Positions 17,399 to 26,969 of a stretch of DNA of 64,000 bases are shown piece by piece. Both the position numbers and the translations under genes were made by a program. Each line of letters opens with the position of its first letter. Within the stretch, counting starts at the first letter, position 1. A model generated the notes under the pieces. The model saw only the letters and a list, made by a program, of their open reading frames with translations. It did not search any database and was not told where the DNA came from. Source of the stretch: Aeromicrobium yanjiei (GTDB taxonomy: Bacteria; Actinomycetota; Actinomycetes; Propionibacteriales; Nocardioidaceae); NCBI RefSeq assembly GCF_009649075.1, contig NZ_CP045737.1:620001-684000 (forward strand). Direction: 5' to 3'.

Positions 17399-20300
17399 GT
17401 GAGTTCTCTGTCCCGTCGCCTTCTGGCCGTCGCCACCACGACGCTGCTCGGTGCACCACTGATCGCCGCGACGTCGGCGCAGGCCGCTGATCCCGTGCCG
17501 ATCAACCTGATCGGCATCAACGACTTCCACGGGCGCATCGACGCGTCCACCCTGCAGTGGGCCGGCACGGTCGAGACCGTGCGCTCGCAGTTCCCCGCCG
17601 CGAACTCGCTCATGGTGTCCGCGGGCGACAACGTCAGCGCCTCCCTGTTCGCCTCGGCGATCCAGAAGGACAACCCGACGATCGACGTGCTCAACGCGGT
17701 GGGCCTCGACGCCTCCGCGGTCGGCAACCACGAGTTCGACTCCGGCTACGCCGACCTGGTCGACCGGATCATCCCGCGCGCCGACTACTCGATCCTCGGC
17801 GCGAACGTCCGCAAGGCCGACAGCTCGCGCGCGCTCGACGCGTACGACACCTTCGACGTCGCCGGCGTCAAGGTCGCGGTCGTCGGTGCGGTCACCCAGG
17901 AGACCTCCACGCTCGTCAGCCCCGCCGGCATCGAGGGGCTGAGCTTCGGCGATCCCTCCACGGCCGTCAACGAGGCCGTCGCCGAGCTCGACGCGCTGCC
18001 CGCTGCCGACAAGCCCGACGTCATCGTCGCGTCCTTCCACGAGGGCGCGCCCGACGGCAGCATGACGTTCACGCAGGCGATGTCCGCGAGCGCGGTCTTC
18101 CAAAAGCTCATCAACAACACCTCGCCCGAGGTCGACGCGATCTTCATGGGCCACACGCACCAGAAGTACGCGTACGACGCGCCGGTCCCCGGCTCGGGCA
18201 GGACCCGCCCGGTCATCCAGACCGGCAATTACGGCGAGAACGTCGGCCAGATCGTCCTCAACGTCGATCCCGACACGGGCGAGGTCGTCACGTACGCGAA
18301 GCAGAACGTCGCACGTGTGGCCACCGCCGACGCCGCGCTGCTGACGCAGTTCCCGTCCTCGAGCCTGCCCGAGATCAAGAAGATCCGTGACGACGCGGTG
18401 GCGTACGCGACCGAGGTCGGCAACGTCCAGAAGGGCGAGATCACCGCCGACATCACCCGCGCCTTCCTCAACGGCGTCGAGGACCGCGCGAGCGAGTCGA
18501 CCATGGGCGGCCTCGTCGCGGATGCGCTGCTCAAGACCGTAGGCAACCTGCCGGCCGGAGCCGACATCGCCCTGGTCAACCCGGGAGGACTGCGGCCGCC
18601 GGACCTGACGTACGCCGGGGTGGCCGGTGACCCGGTCAACACCGACGGTGTCGTGACCTATGCCGAGCTCAACGCGGTGCTGCCGTTCGCCAACAACCTC
18701 AACTCGGTCAAGCTGAGCGGTGCGACGCTGAAGAAGATCCTCGAGGAGCAGTGGCAGCGCGACGCGAGCGGCAACGTGCCCTCGCGCCCGTACCTGCAGC
18801 TCGGCACCTCCAAGAACCTGACCTACACGTACGACGACTCCAGGCCCGAGGGCAGCCGGATCCAGTCGATCCGCATCAACGGCAAGGAGTACGACCCCGA
18901 GGCGCAGTACAAGGTCGCGACCTTCTCGTTCCTGGCCACCGGCGGTGACAACTTCCGCTCGTTCAAGCAGGGCGTCAACACCGACACGGGCCTGGTCGAC
19001 CGGGACGGCTGGGTCGCGTACTTCGAGGACAACAGCCCGATCTCGCCGGACTTCGCCCGTCGCTCGGTCCGCACGAGCGGGGTCAAGAGCCAGTACCGCG
19101 TCGGCGGCAACGTCTCGTTCACGCTGTCCAAGCTCAACCTGACCTCGACCGGAAGCCCGGCCAACACCTCGGTGTCGTCCAAGCTGTTCTGGACCGAGGA
19201 CGGCCAGGAGAAGTCGAGGAACCTCGGCTCCCGGAGCGTCACGACCGGCACGAGCGCTCCGATCGCGTTCACCCTCCCCGAGGGCGCGAGCGGCGCGATG
19301 CGCGTCGAGTCCACCGCGTACCCGACCGGCACCAAGGTCGTCGTCCCGCTGGACGTCACGGGCGCAGCCGTCACCGGAACGGCCGTCTCCGGCACGTACG
19401 GCGACGACGTCCAGGTGGCCGTCAAGGTCGCCGGTCCCGAGGAGACCCCCTCGGGCACGGTCACGCTGAAGAAGGGCGACACCGAGGTTGGCACCGGCAC
19501 CCTCGACGGCGCGGGCACGGCCACGATCACGGTCGACACCACCGACGTCGGCGCCGGAGAGACGCCACTGACCATCGCGTACGCCGGCGACGGCAGCTAT
19601 GCGGCCGCGAGCGGCACGGTCACGGTGACGATCGCCAAGGCCGGCACCACGACGTCGGCCGCGGATCCCGAGCCGTCCCAGGTCGACGTCCCCGCGGACG
19701 TCGAGGTGACGGTGGCCTCGGCGACCGGGACCGCGCCCACGGGTGCCGTGACGATCTCCGACGGGGACACGGTCCTCGGCACCGAGGAGATCGCTGACGG
19801 CCGCGGCACGGTGAGCACCGACCTGTCGGGCCTGTCGCTCGGTCGGCACACGCTGAGCGTCGACTACGCCGGCGACGCCGACCACGAGGCCTCGTCCTCC
19901 ACGGTCGACGTCGACGTGCTCAAGGGCACGGCCGAGCTCACGGCGACGTCGAAGGGTGCCGCGTACGGCACCTCGGCCACGATCAAGGTCACGGGTCCTG
20001 CGGGAGCCTCCGGCCTGATCTACGTCGCGAACGGTGACGACCCGATCGCGATGGGCTTCCTGCAGGACGGCGTCGCGAACATCACGATCGCCAAGACGGC
20101 ACTGAAGCCCGGCAGCTACGAGCTCGACGTCTACTACGGCGGCAGCGGCACGTTCGACAGCGCGGACACCACCGTCGAGGTCGACATCGCCAAGGGTGCG
20201 ACCACGACCAAGAAGATCTCGGTCAGCCCGACGACAATCGTCAAGGGCCGCACCAAGGCCTACGTGACCGTGGGCGTCACCGGCAAGGGGTTCACGGTCG

Positions 20301-20494
20301 ACGGCGGCAAGGTCACGGTGCGCGTCAGCAGCAAGAACACCGTGACCGGCACCGTCAAGGACGGCAAGGTCAAGGTCCGCCTGGGTGTCTTCACCTCGTC
20401 GGGCAAGGCCAAGGCCGTCACGGTGACGTACGCCGGCAACGCGGTCGCGAAGCCGTCCTCGACCAGCTTCACGGTCAAGGTCGCCTCGAAGTAA
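17399..20494 (+). CDS. Secreted 5'-nucleotidase / cyclic phosphodiesterase with Ig-like repeats
   Basis: Exported metallophosphoesterase of 1031 aa. A Sec signal peptide (RRLLAVATTTLLGAPLIAATSAQAAD, cut near residue 31) is followed by the catalytic domain with INDFHGRID, AGDNVSAS, GNHEFDSG and GHTHQKYAYD, then the substrate-binding domain ending near ATGGDNFRSF (about residue 515). The last 400 residues hold three to four Ig-like repeats (YAGDGSY, YAGDADH, YYGGSGT) and a Lys-rich end. The GTG at 17399 has GGAGAG upstream; the earlier ATG at 17351 would spoil the signal peptide. It releases nucleosides and phosphate outside the cell. No LPXTG anchor is seen. Confidence 0.92.
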   Translation: MSSLSRRLLAVATTTLLGAPLIAATSAQAADPVPINLIGINDFHGRIDASTLQWAGTVETVRSQFPAANSLMVSAGDNVSASLFASAIQKDNPTIDVLNAVGLDASAVGNHEFDSGYADLVDRIIPRADYSILGANVRKADSSRALDAYDTFDVAGVKVAVVGAVTQETSTLVSPAGIEGLSFGDPSTAVNEAVAELDALPAADKPDVIVASFHEGAPDGSMTFTQAMSASAVFQKLINNTSPEVDAIFMGHTHQKYAYDAPVPGSGRTRPVIQTGNYGENVGQIVLNVDPDTGEVVTYAKQNVARVATADAALLTQFPSSSLPEIKKIRDDAVAYATEVGNVQKGEITADITRAFLNGVEDRASESTMGGLVADALLKTVGNLPAGADIALVNPGGLRPPDLTYAGVAGDPVNTDGVVTYAELNAVLPFANNLNSVKLSGATLKKILEEQWQRDASGNVPSRPYLQLGTSKNLTYTYDDSRPEGSRIQSIRINGKEYDPEAQYKVATFSFLATGGDNFRSFKQGVNTDTGLVDRDGWVAYFEDNSPISPDFARRSVRTSGVKSQYRVGGNVSFTLSKLNLTSTGSPANTSVSSKLFWTEDGQEKSRNLGSRSVTTGTSAPIAFTLPEGASGAMRVESTAYPTGTKVVVPLDVTGAAVTGTAVSGTYGDDVQVAVKVAGPEETPSGTVTLKKGDTEVGTGTLDGAGTATITVDTTDVGAGETPLTIAYAGDGSYAAASGTVTVTIAKAGTTTSAADPEPSQVDVPADVEVTVASATGTAPTGAVTISDGDTVLGTEEIADGRGTVSTDLSGLSLGRHTLSVDYAGDADHEASSSTVDVDVLKGTAELTATSKGAAYGTSATIKVTGPAGASGLIYVANGDDPIAMGFLQDGVANITIAKTALKPGSYELDVYYGGSGTFDSADTTVEVDIAKGATTTKKISVSPTTIVKGRTKAYVTVGVTGKGFTVDGGKVTVRVSSKNTVTGTVKDGKVKVRLGVFTSSGKAKAVTVTYAGNAVAKPSSTSFTVKVASK

Positions 20495-20500
20495 TCGGCT

Positions 20501-20532
20501 CCGGGCCCGGGGCACGCACGCCCCGGGCCCGG
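20501..20532 (+). terminator. Strong GC hairpin after the 5'-nucleotidase
   Basis: A perfect 13-bp stem, CCGGGCCCGGGGC (20501-20513) with GCCCCGGGCCCGG (20520-20532), closes a 6-nt loop 6 bp after the stop codon. There is no U-tract, but such stems often terminate transcription in high-GC actinobacteria. It separates the nucleotidase from the nuclease gene. Confidence 0.7.
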
Positions 20533-20581
20533 CACCGCACCTCGCTCCACCCTCATCCTCACGAGACCGGACATCCACTGC

Positions 20582-23500
20582 ATGAACACCTCGATCCTCA
20601 CGCGAGGGATGGCCGTGTCGGCCGTCGCCGCCGCGTCCCTCGTCGCTCTCCCGGCGACCTCCGCCTCGGCAGCGCCCGCCGACCACGTCGTCATCAACGA
20701 GGTGTACGTCAACGGCGGCAGCGCGGGCCAGACGTACAAGACGAAGTTCGTCGAGCTCTACAACCCGACCGACCGCGCCGTCGACATCAGCACGTGGTCC
20801 CTGCAGTACCGCTCGGGCGGTAGCGGCTCGGCCTTCGCCGCGACGACCAAGTACGACCTCACGGGCGTCATCCAGCCCGGCCGGCACTTCCTCGTCGCGG
20901 GCGGGTCCAACGGCGCGAACGGCGCTGACCTCCCGACCCCGGACCAGACCACCACGCTGGCCCCCGCGGCCGGCGGCGGCACGATCGCCCTGGTCGGCTC
21001 GACCGACCTGCTCCCGGCGATCACGGGCAACGTCAAGGGCAGCGTGTCGACCTCCAACGACATCGTCGACCTGATCGGCTTCGGCACCACCAACACGTTC
21101 GAGACCGCCGCGGCGCCGGGCCCCGGCACCACGAACAACGCGCGCTCGATCAACCGCACGGGCTTCGCCGACACCGACGACAACTCGGCCGACTTCACCC
21201 TCTCGGCCGTCGGCGGCGCGACGCCGACCGCGTGCGGCGCCTCGTGCGTGCTGCCCGTGCCCGCCCCGCTCACCGGGACGATCGCCCAGATCCAGGGCGA
21301 GGGGCCCCAGAGCCCGCAGCAGCGCGGAGCCGCCTCGACCCGTGGCGTGGTCACGGCGGTCTACCGGACCGGCGGCTTCAACGGCGCGTTCATCCAGACG
21401 GCCGGGACCGGCGGCAGCATCGACCTCGGGGCGCAGGACGCCTCGGACGGCATCTTCGTGTTCGGCAGCAGCTTCGCGGCCGCGGTCGCGAAGGGTGACT
21501 TCGTCGAGGTGACGGGCACGGTCGCGGAGTTCCAGGGGATGACCCAGCTCACCGGCCCCACGTGGACGGTTCTGACGGACGAGCACGCGCCCGTGACCCC
21601 GGCCAGGGTCGCGTTCCCGCTGACCGAGGAGCAGAAGGAGTCGCTCGAGGGCATGCTCCTGGCGCCGCAGGGCGACTACACGGTCACCAACAACTTCACG
21701 ACCAACCAGTACGCCGAGATCGGCCTTGCGCCCGGCACCAAGCCGTTCGACAACCCGACCAACAAGGTGGCGCCCGGCGCGGACGCCGTCGCGCTGGCCA
21801 AGAAGAACGCGGCCGACCTCATCACGCTGGACGACGGCGCGAGCCTCAACTTCTTGTCGGCCGGCAACCAGGGCATCGCCCTGCCGTGGCTCCGGGCCGA
21901 CAACGAGGTCCGGGTCGGCGCGCGGGTCAGCTTCACCGACAGCGTCGTGCTGGACTACCGCAACAACTCCTGGAAGCTGCAGCCGCAGCAGCAGCTGACC
22001 GCCGACGGGACGGAGCCGGTCACCTTCAGCTCGACGCGCAAGGCCGCTCCCGAGGACGTCGGAGGACAGGTCAAGCTCGCGACGTTCAACGTGCTGAACT
22101 ACTTCACGACGACCGGCGTGGACTACGTCGACGGCGCCCCCGGCCGGGCCTGCACCTACTTCAACGACCGCGACGGCAACCGGGTCACGACCAATGCGTG
22201 CGGCTCGCCCAGCGCGTCGTCGGGCAACGGCCCGCGCGGTGCTGCCGACCAGGCCAACCTGGCGCGTCAGCAGGCCAAGATCGTCAACGCGATCAACACC
22301 CTGGACGCCGACGTCGTCTCGCTCGAGGAGATCGAGAACTCCGCGAAGCTCGGCCTGCCCCGCGACACCGCGCTCAACGGCCTGGTCGCGGCGCTCAACG
22401 CCGAGGCCGGCGAGGGCGCCTGGGCGGCGGTCCCGTCGCCCGCGACGGTGCCGACGACCGGTGAGGACGTCATCCGGACCGCACTGATCTACCGTCCCGC
22501 GACGATCAAGCCGGTCGGCACGTCCACGATCCTCGACGACCCCGCGTTCGCGAGCGCCCGGGCCCCGTTGGCCCAGACGTTCACGCAGGTGGACCGTCCC
22601 GCGAGCGGCACGTTCTCGGTCATCGTCAACCACTTCAAGTCCAAGGGCTCGGGCGACGGGGCGAACGCCGACCAGGGCGACGGTCAGGGTGCGTCCAACG
22701 CGGCCCGCGTGCAGCAGGCCACTGCTCTGGTGGACTTCGCGCGGGCGGTCGAGGAGCGCGCCGGCACCGATGCGGTGTTCCTGACCGGCGACTTCAACGC
22801 GTACAACCGCGAGGACCCGGTCCGGATCATCGAGGAGGCCGGCTTCGTCAACGTCGCAGCCGAGCGCACCACGAAGGAGACGTACCAGTTCGACGGCGGT
22901 GTCGGCTCGCTCGACCACGTCTTCGCCTCGGCCGCGGCCGACGCCACGATCACGGGCGCGGACATCTGGAACATCAACGCGTACGAGTCGGTGGCCCGCG
23001 AGTACAGCCGCTACAACTACAACGCGACGGATCTCTACGACGCGAGCCCGTTCCGGGCGAGCGACCACGACCCGGAGATCGTCGGCTTCGACGCCGCTGC
23101 CCTCGGCTCGTCGGTCACGGTCGAGGCCCCGGCCACCGTCCGTGCCGGCGAGGACGTCGTCGTCCGGGCCACCGTCGCGTCCGGCACGGGACCCGTGCCG
23201 ACCGGCGAGGTCACGCTCGTCGAGGGCGGGACCGAGCTGGCGTCCGGCACGCTCGAGGACGGTACGGTCACGCTGCGGGCCGCCGACCTGGGCATCGGTC
23301 GGCACGTCCTCGAGGTCGTGTACGCCGGCGACTCCGAGCACAGCGGGGCCAGCCGTTCGGTCGCCGTCACGGTGCTCAAGTCCACCGCGGGCCTCACGGC
23401 CTCGGCCGGGCCCTCGACCTACGGCACCGGCGCGGTGCTCGACGTGACCGGAGCGCCCGGCGCGTCCGGGCGCGTGCTGGTCTCGCTCGGTGACGTGCAG

Positions 23501-23944
23501 GTCGGCAGCGGGTCGCTCACGAACGGCACGGCGCGGATCGTGCTGTCCCGGACGATCCCGGTGGGCACCAACCAGCTGAGGGTGTTCTACGCCGGCAGCT
23601 CGGCCCACGACCCCGACAGCACGAAGGTCACGCTGGAGGTCCGCAAGGCCGCGACCACGATCAAGCGGATCTCGGTCAGCCCGGCCACGATCGTCAAGGG
23701 ACGCACCAAGCCGTTCGTCGAGCTCTCGGTCACGGGCGCGGGCTTCACGGTCGACGGCGGCACGGTGACGGTGCGCGCGAGCGGAAGGAACCACACCGGG
23801 ACGGTCCGTGGGGGCAAGGTCAGGATCCGTCTCGGCGCCTTCACCTCGTCGGGCCCGGCCAAGAAGGTCACCGCGACGTTCGCCGGCAACGGCGTCGCCA
23901 AGGCGTCCTCGACCAGCTTCACCGTGAGGGTGCTGGCGAGGTAG
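20582..23944 (+). CDS. Secreted lamin-tail endonuclease/exonuclease/phosphatase-family nuclease
   Basis: Exported protein of 1120 aa resembling ExeM/NucH-type extracellular DNases. A signal peptide ends near ASAAP (residue 30). A lamin-tail domain follows (HVVINEVYVNGG to about 180), then an OB-like region (GVVTAVYRTGGFNGAFIQ), then the EEP nuclease domain from about residue 497: LATFNVLNYF, VVSLEEIEN (catalytic Glu), TGDFNAYN near 736, SLDHVF, and SDHDPEIVGF near 827. Ig-like repeats complete the C-terminus, whose last 100 residues closely match those of the neighbouring nucleotidase. Likely job: digest extracellular DNA so that the nucleotidase can release nucleosides. Confidence 0.9.
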   Translation: MNTSILTRGMAVSAVAAASLVALPATSASAAPADHVVINEVYVNGGSAGQTYKTKFVELYNPTDRAVDISTWSLQYRSGGSGSAFAATTKYDLTGVIQPGRHFLVAGGSNGANGADLPTPDQTTTLAPAAGGGTIALVGSTDLLPAITGNVKGSVSTSNDIVDLIGFGTTNTFETAAAPGPGTTNNARSINRTGFADTDDNSADFTLSAVGGATPTACGASCVLPVPAPLTGTIAQIQGEGPQSPQQRGAASTRGVVTAVYRTGGFNGAFIQTAGTGGSIDLGAQDASDGIFVFGSSFAAAVAKGDFVEVTGTVAEFQGMTQLTGPTWTVLTDEHAPVTPARVAFPLTEEQKESLEGMLLAPQGDYTVTNNFTTNQYAEIGLAPGTKPFDNPTNKVAPGADAVALAKKNAADLITLDDGASLNFLSAGNQGIALPWLRADNEVRVGARVSFTDSVVLDYRNNSWKLQPQQQLTADGTEPVTFSSTRKAAPEDVGGQVKLATFNVLNYFTTTGVDYVDGAPGRACTYFNDRDGNRVTTNACGSPSASSGNGPRGAADQANLARQQAKIVNAINTLDADVVSLEEIENSAKLGLPRDTALNGLVAALNAEAGEGAWAAVPSPATVPTTGEDVIRTALIYRPATIKPVGTSTILDDPAFASARAPLAQTFTQVDRPASGTFSVIVNHFKSKGSGDGANADQGDGQGASNAARVQQATALVDFARAVEERAGTDAVFLTGDFNAYNREDPVRIIEEAGFVNVAAERTTKETYQFDGGVGSLDHVFASAAADATITGADIWNINAYESVAREYSRYNYNATDLYDASPFRASDHDPEIVGFDAAALGSSVTVEAPATVRAGEDVVVRATVASGTGPVPTGEVTLVEGGTELASGTLEDGTVTLRAADLGIGRHVLEVVYAGDSEHSGASRSVAVTVLKSTAGLTASAGPSTYGTGAVLDVTGAPGASGRVLVSLGDVQVGSGSLTNGTARIVLSRTIPVGTNQLRVFYAGSSAHDPDSTKVTLEVRKAATTIKRISVSPATIVKGRTKPFVELSVTGAGFTVDGGTVTVRASGRNHTGTVRGGKVRIRLGAFTSSGPAKKVTATFAGNGVAKASSTSFTVRVLAR

Positions 23945-23958
23945 TCAGGGGCGGTGGC

Positions 23959-24492
23959 TCAGGCGGGGCGGCGGCTGCGCTGGATCGCGGTGACGAGGGC
24001 CAGGACGAATGCGGCGACGGCGAGCAGCCCTGCCACGCCTCCGCCGACGACGCCGATCGTGACATAGCGCGCGATGCGCGGGTTGGGGGCGTGGCCGAAC
24101 AGGGCGTCCCCGCCGCCGGCAGCGCACCGGACGGTGTGCCGCGAGCCGGGCTCGCCCTCGACGATGCCCACGCGCGTCCACGTCCGTCCGCTCCTGGTGG
24201 TCGTCATGCTGGCGGTCCCGCCCGACATGGACGCCTCGCCCGTCGCGTCGTCGACCGAGGCGCACCTCACGACCACCCGCTCAGGTGACGACCAGATCGC
24301 CTCGCCGCGGTCGCCGACCGTGACGGTCGTGGTGCTGCCGTCCGTGAACGGCGTGATGTCGTAGCCCACCAGGGCGCGGCCGATGATCACCGCGACGACC
24401 GTCCCGGCAACGAGGGCGACCGCGGCCAGCAGGCCCGCGACGACATAACGGCGTGAACTGGGTCGGCGTGCGACCGGGGGAGCGGTGCTCAT
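23959..24492 (-). CDS. Small membrane protein of unknown function
   Basis: 176-aa protein with one transmembrane segment near residues 17-40 (YVVAGLLAAVALVAGTVVAVII) and a second near 145-165, enclosing an exported domain of about 100 residues with two cysteines (VRCAS, VRCAAGG). I do not recognise the family. The ATG at 24492 is chosen because TACGCT ends 7 nt upstream, fitting a leaderless start; a GTG 30 nt earlier is possible. It converges on the nuclease gene (14 bp between stops). Confidence 0.7.
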   Translation of the reverse strand: MSTAPPVARRPSSRRYVVAGLLAAVALVAGTVVAVIIGRALVGYDITPFTDGSTTTVTVGDRGEAIWSSPERVVVRCASVDDATGEASMSGGTASMTTTRSGRTWTRVGIVEGEPGSRHTVRCAAGGGDALFGHAPNPRIARYVTIGVVGGGVAGLLAVAAFVLALVTAIQRSRRPA

Positions 24493-24556
24493 GGGGGACA
24501 GCGTAGGGGCGATCGGTCGCACCTGACCGGCGATCGGGGGTGGAAGTGGGCTGCGC

Positions 24557-26176
24557 TCAGATCCCCAGCGCGGCCGCGAGATCGGTCTTGATGCGATCGA
24601 TCTGTCCTTCGGCCACGTCCCGGGCCGCCTCGATCGAGTCGGTCACCTCGATGACCACCTCGAGATAGCACTTGAGCTTGGGCTCGGTGCCCGAGGGTCG
24701 GCAGATGATGCGGGCGCCCCCGTCGAGGCCCAGCCGGATCCCGTCGGTCGGCGGCAGCCCGTGGTAGCCGTCGGCCAGGTCGTCCACGGCGGTCACGTCG
24801 AGGCCGCCGAGCGACGTCGGAGGAGAGGTGCGCAGGACGTCCATCGCGCGGGAGATGATCGACAGGTCGTCGACCCGCACCGACAGCTGCGACGTCGCGT
24901 GCAGTCCGTGGGTGCGGTAGATGTCGTCGAGCTGGTCGACCAGGGTGCGGCCGTCGGCCTTGAGTCGCGCCGCCATCTCCAGGACCGTCACGATCGCCGA
25001 GACGCCGTCCTTGTCGCGCGCGATGTCGGGAGCGACGCTGTAGCCGAGCGCCTCCTCGTAGCCGAAGGCGAGCGTGGGGATCTTGCCGATCCACTTGAAG
25101 CCGGTCAACGTCTGCTCCCACGGCTGGTCGTACGCCGCGGCCTGACGCCCGAGGAGGTCGGAGGAGACGATCGAGGCCGCGTACGTGCCGGTGACGCCCC
25201 GCCGGAGCAGGAACTCCGCCAGCAGCGCGCCGACCTGGTCGCCGCTGAGCATCCGGTACGACTCGCCGTCCCGCACGCCCACCGCGCAGCGGTCGGCGTC
25301 GGGGTCGTTGGCGACGATGATGTCGGCTCCCACGTTCGACGCGAGCTTGAGCGCGAGGTCCATCGCGCCCGGCTCCTCGGGGTTGGGGAACACGACGGTC
25401 GGGAAGTCCGGATCGGGATCGCCCTGCTCGGCGACCACGTGCATCGGCGGGAAGCCCGCGCGGTCGACGGCCTCGACCAGCGTGTCGCGGCCGACGCCGT
25501 GCATCGGGGTGTAGACCGCCACGACCTCGCGCGGTCCGTCCTCGGGCAGGGCCACGACTGCCTCGACGTACGCCTCGGCGACCTCGGGGCCCAGGGTCTC
25601 GTAGGCGTCGCTGCGCGGCATCTCGTCGACCCGGCCGACCGCGTCGATCGCGGCGGAGATCTCGGCGTCCGCGGGCGGGACGATCTGGCTGGAGTCCTCG
25701 AGGTACACCTTGTAGCCGTTGTCCTGCGGCGGGTTGTGCGACGCGGTGACCATGACCCCTGCGCTGCAGCCGAGGTGCCGGATCGCGAACGCGAGGACCG
25801 GGGTCGGCAGGTGGGTGGGCAGCAGGAATGCGTGGACGCCCGCCCCCTCCATGATCTCGGCGGTGTCGCGCGCGAAGACGTCGGAGTTGTGCCGCGCGTC
25901 GTAGCCGACCACGACGGACGGTGACGAGCCGTGCTCGAGCAGGTACGCGGCGAGCCCTGCGGCGGCCTGCGCCACGATGACCCGGTTCATCCGGTTCGGC
26001 CCGGCGCCCAGCGCGCCGCGCAGGCCGGCCGTGCCGAACTGGAGCCGCTCGGCGAAGCGGTCGGCGAGGGCGTCGGTGTCACCCGCGTCGAGCAGCTCCT
26101 GCAGCTCGGCGCGCGTGACGGGGTCGGGGTCCTGGCTCAGCCAGTCCTGGGCGCGGGCGGCGAGGTCGTCGGTCAT
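24557..26176 (-). CDS. Phospho-sugar mutase (phosphomannomutase/phosphopentomutase type)
   Basis: Alpha-D-phosphohexomutase of 539 aa. The four family loops are present: the phosphoserine loop TASHNPP near residue 145, the metal loop NDPDADR near 295, the sugar loop FKWIGK, and the phosphate loop RPSGTEPKLKCYLEV near the end. The N-terminal LQFGTAGLRG fits the Pgm2/PMM group, which includes phosphopentomutase-like enzymes. In this context (PNP directly upstream, deoA and deoC in the window) interconversion of ribose- or deoxyribose-1- and 5-phosphate is plausible, but mannose or glucose phosphates are equally possible from sequence alone. Confidence 0.88.
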   Translation of the reverse strand: MTDDLAARAQDWLSQDPDPVTRAELQELLDAGDTDALADRFAERLQFGTAGLRGALGAGPNRMNRVIVAQAAAGLAAYLLEHGSSPSVVVGYDARHNSDVFARDTAEIMEGAGVHAFLLPTHLPTPVLAFAIRHLGCSAGVMVTASHNPPQDNGYKVYLEDSSQIVPPADAEISAAIDAVGRVDEMPRSDAYETLGPEVAEAYVEAVVALPEDGPREVVAVYTPMHGVGRDTLVEAVDRAGFPPMHVVAEQGDPDPDFPTVVFPNPEEPGAMDLALKLASNVGADIIVANDPDADRCAVGVRDGESYRMLSGDQVGALLAEFLLRRGVTGTYAASIVSSDLLGRQAAAYDQPWEQTLTGFKWIGKIPTLAFGYEEALGYSVAPDIARDKDGVSAIVTVLEMAARLKADGRTLVDQLDDIYRTHGLHATSQLSVRVDDLSIISRAMDVLRTSPPTSLGGLDVTAVDDLADGYHGLPPTDGIRLGLDGGARIICRPSGTEPKLKCYLEVVIEVTDSIEAARDVAEGQIDRIKTDLAAALGI

Positions 26177-26186
26177 GGGGTTCCTT

Positions 26187-26969
26187 TCAGAACGCGGGTC
26201 GGGGTGGGTCGGTGGCGAACGAGCCGCCGACGTGGGCGGCCTCGTCCTCGTCCTCGGGGCGGGGGGTCACCTGGTCGGCGTAGGTCTCGGCGTCGTCCTT
26301 GGGTGCGTACCCCATGGCGCGGCCCGGACCCAGGTCCCACCAGCCGCGGCTGTTCGCCGAGATGCCGTGGACGATCACGAGGCCGGGCGTCGTCGAGGTC
26401 ACCGCGGCGTCGACGAGGCGGACCGCGTCGTCGGGCGACAGCCAGGTGGACAGGGCGCGCACGGTGCTGGGTCGTTGCTCGAACGTGCCGATGCGCAGCG
26501 CGGTCGAGGCGATGTCGTGCTGGTCGGCGTAGAGGCTCAGCAGCGCCTCGGCGGCCACCTTCGCGACGCCGTAGAACGTGTCGGGGCGCGGGCGGACGTC
26601 GGTGGTGAGCCGATCACTGCGCGGCGTACGCCCGACCGCGTGGTTGCTGCTCGCATAGACCATGCGGCCCACTCCGTGCTCGACCATCGCCTCGAGCAGG
26701 CGGGCGGTGCTGTGCACGTGGGACTCCAGGCTCGCCGGCAGGGCGTCCTCGTCGGGGTTGCCCGCCAGGTGGACGACCGCGTCGACACCGCGGACGGCCT
26801 CAGCCACGACCTGCGGGTCGAGGCAGTCGCCGGTGATCCACCCGAGCGCGCAGGCGTCCGCCTCGCCGGGCACCAGGTCCAGGCCGCGGATCTCGTGGCC
26901 GAGCGGTGGGAGCCCCCGCACGAGCGTGCGGCCGATCGAGCCGGCCGCGCCCGTGAGGAGGATCCTCAT
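26187..26969 (-). CDS. NAD-dependent epimerase/dehydratase, uronate dehydrogenase-like
   Basis: Extended SDR protein of 260 aa. The cofactor motif LTGAAGSIGRTL is at the N-terminus and VVHLAGNPDE near residue 70. YASSNHAVG near residue 115 is a hallmark of uronate dehydrogenases, and YGVAK carries the catalytic Tyr and Lys. The ATG at 26969 shares a base with the PNP stop codon (TGATG), so translation is coupled. The C-terminal tail is rich in acidic residues. Oxidation of a sugar or uronic acid is expected; the link to PNP suggests a sugar-phosphate or nucleoside-derived substrate, but that is conjecture. Confidence 0.8.
   Translation of the reverse strand: MRILLTGAAGSIGRTLVRGLPPLGHEIRGLDLVPGEADACALGWITGDCLDPQVVAEAVRGVDAVVHLAGNPDEDALPASLESHVHSTARLLEAMVEHGVGRMVYASSNHAVGRTPRSDRLTTDVRPRPDTFYGVAKVAAEALLSLYADQHDIASTALRIGTFEQRPSTVRALSTWLSPDDAVRLVDAAVTSTTPGLVIVHGISANSRGWWDLGPGRAMGYAPKDDAETYADQVTPRPEDEDEAAHVGGSFATDPPRPAF

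Noticed and set aside
17048-23794. Giant 2248-codon minus-strand open frame
   Set aside because: Antisense to two well-supported secreted enzymes; Arg/Asp/Gly-rich translation without any domain.
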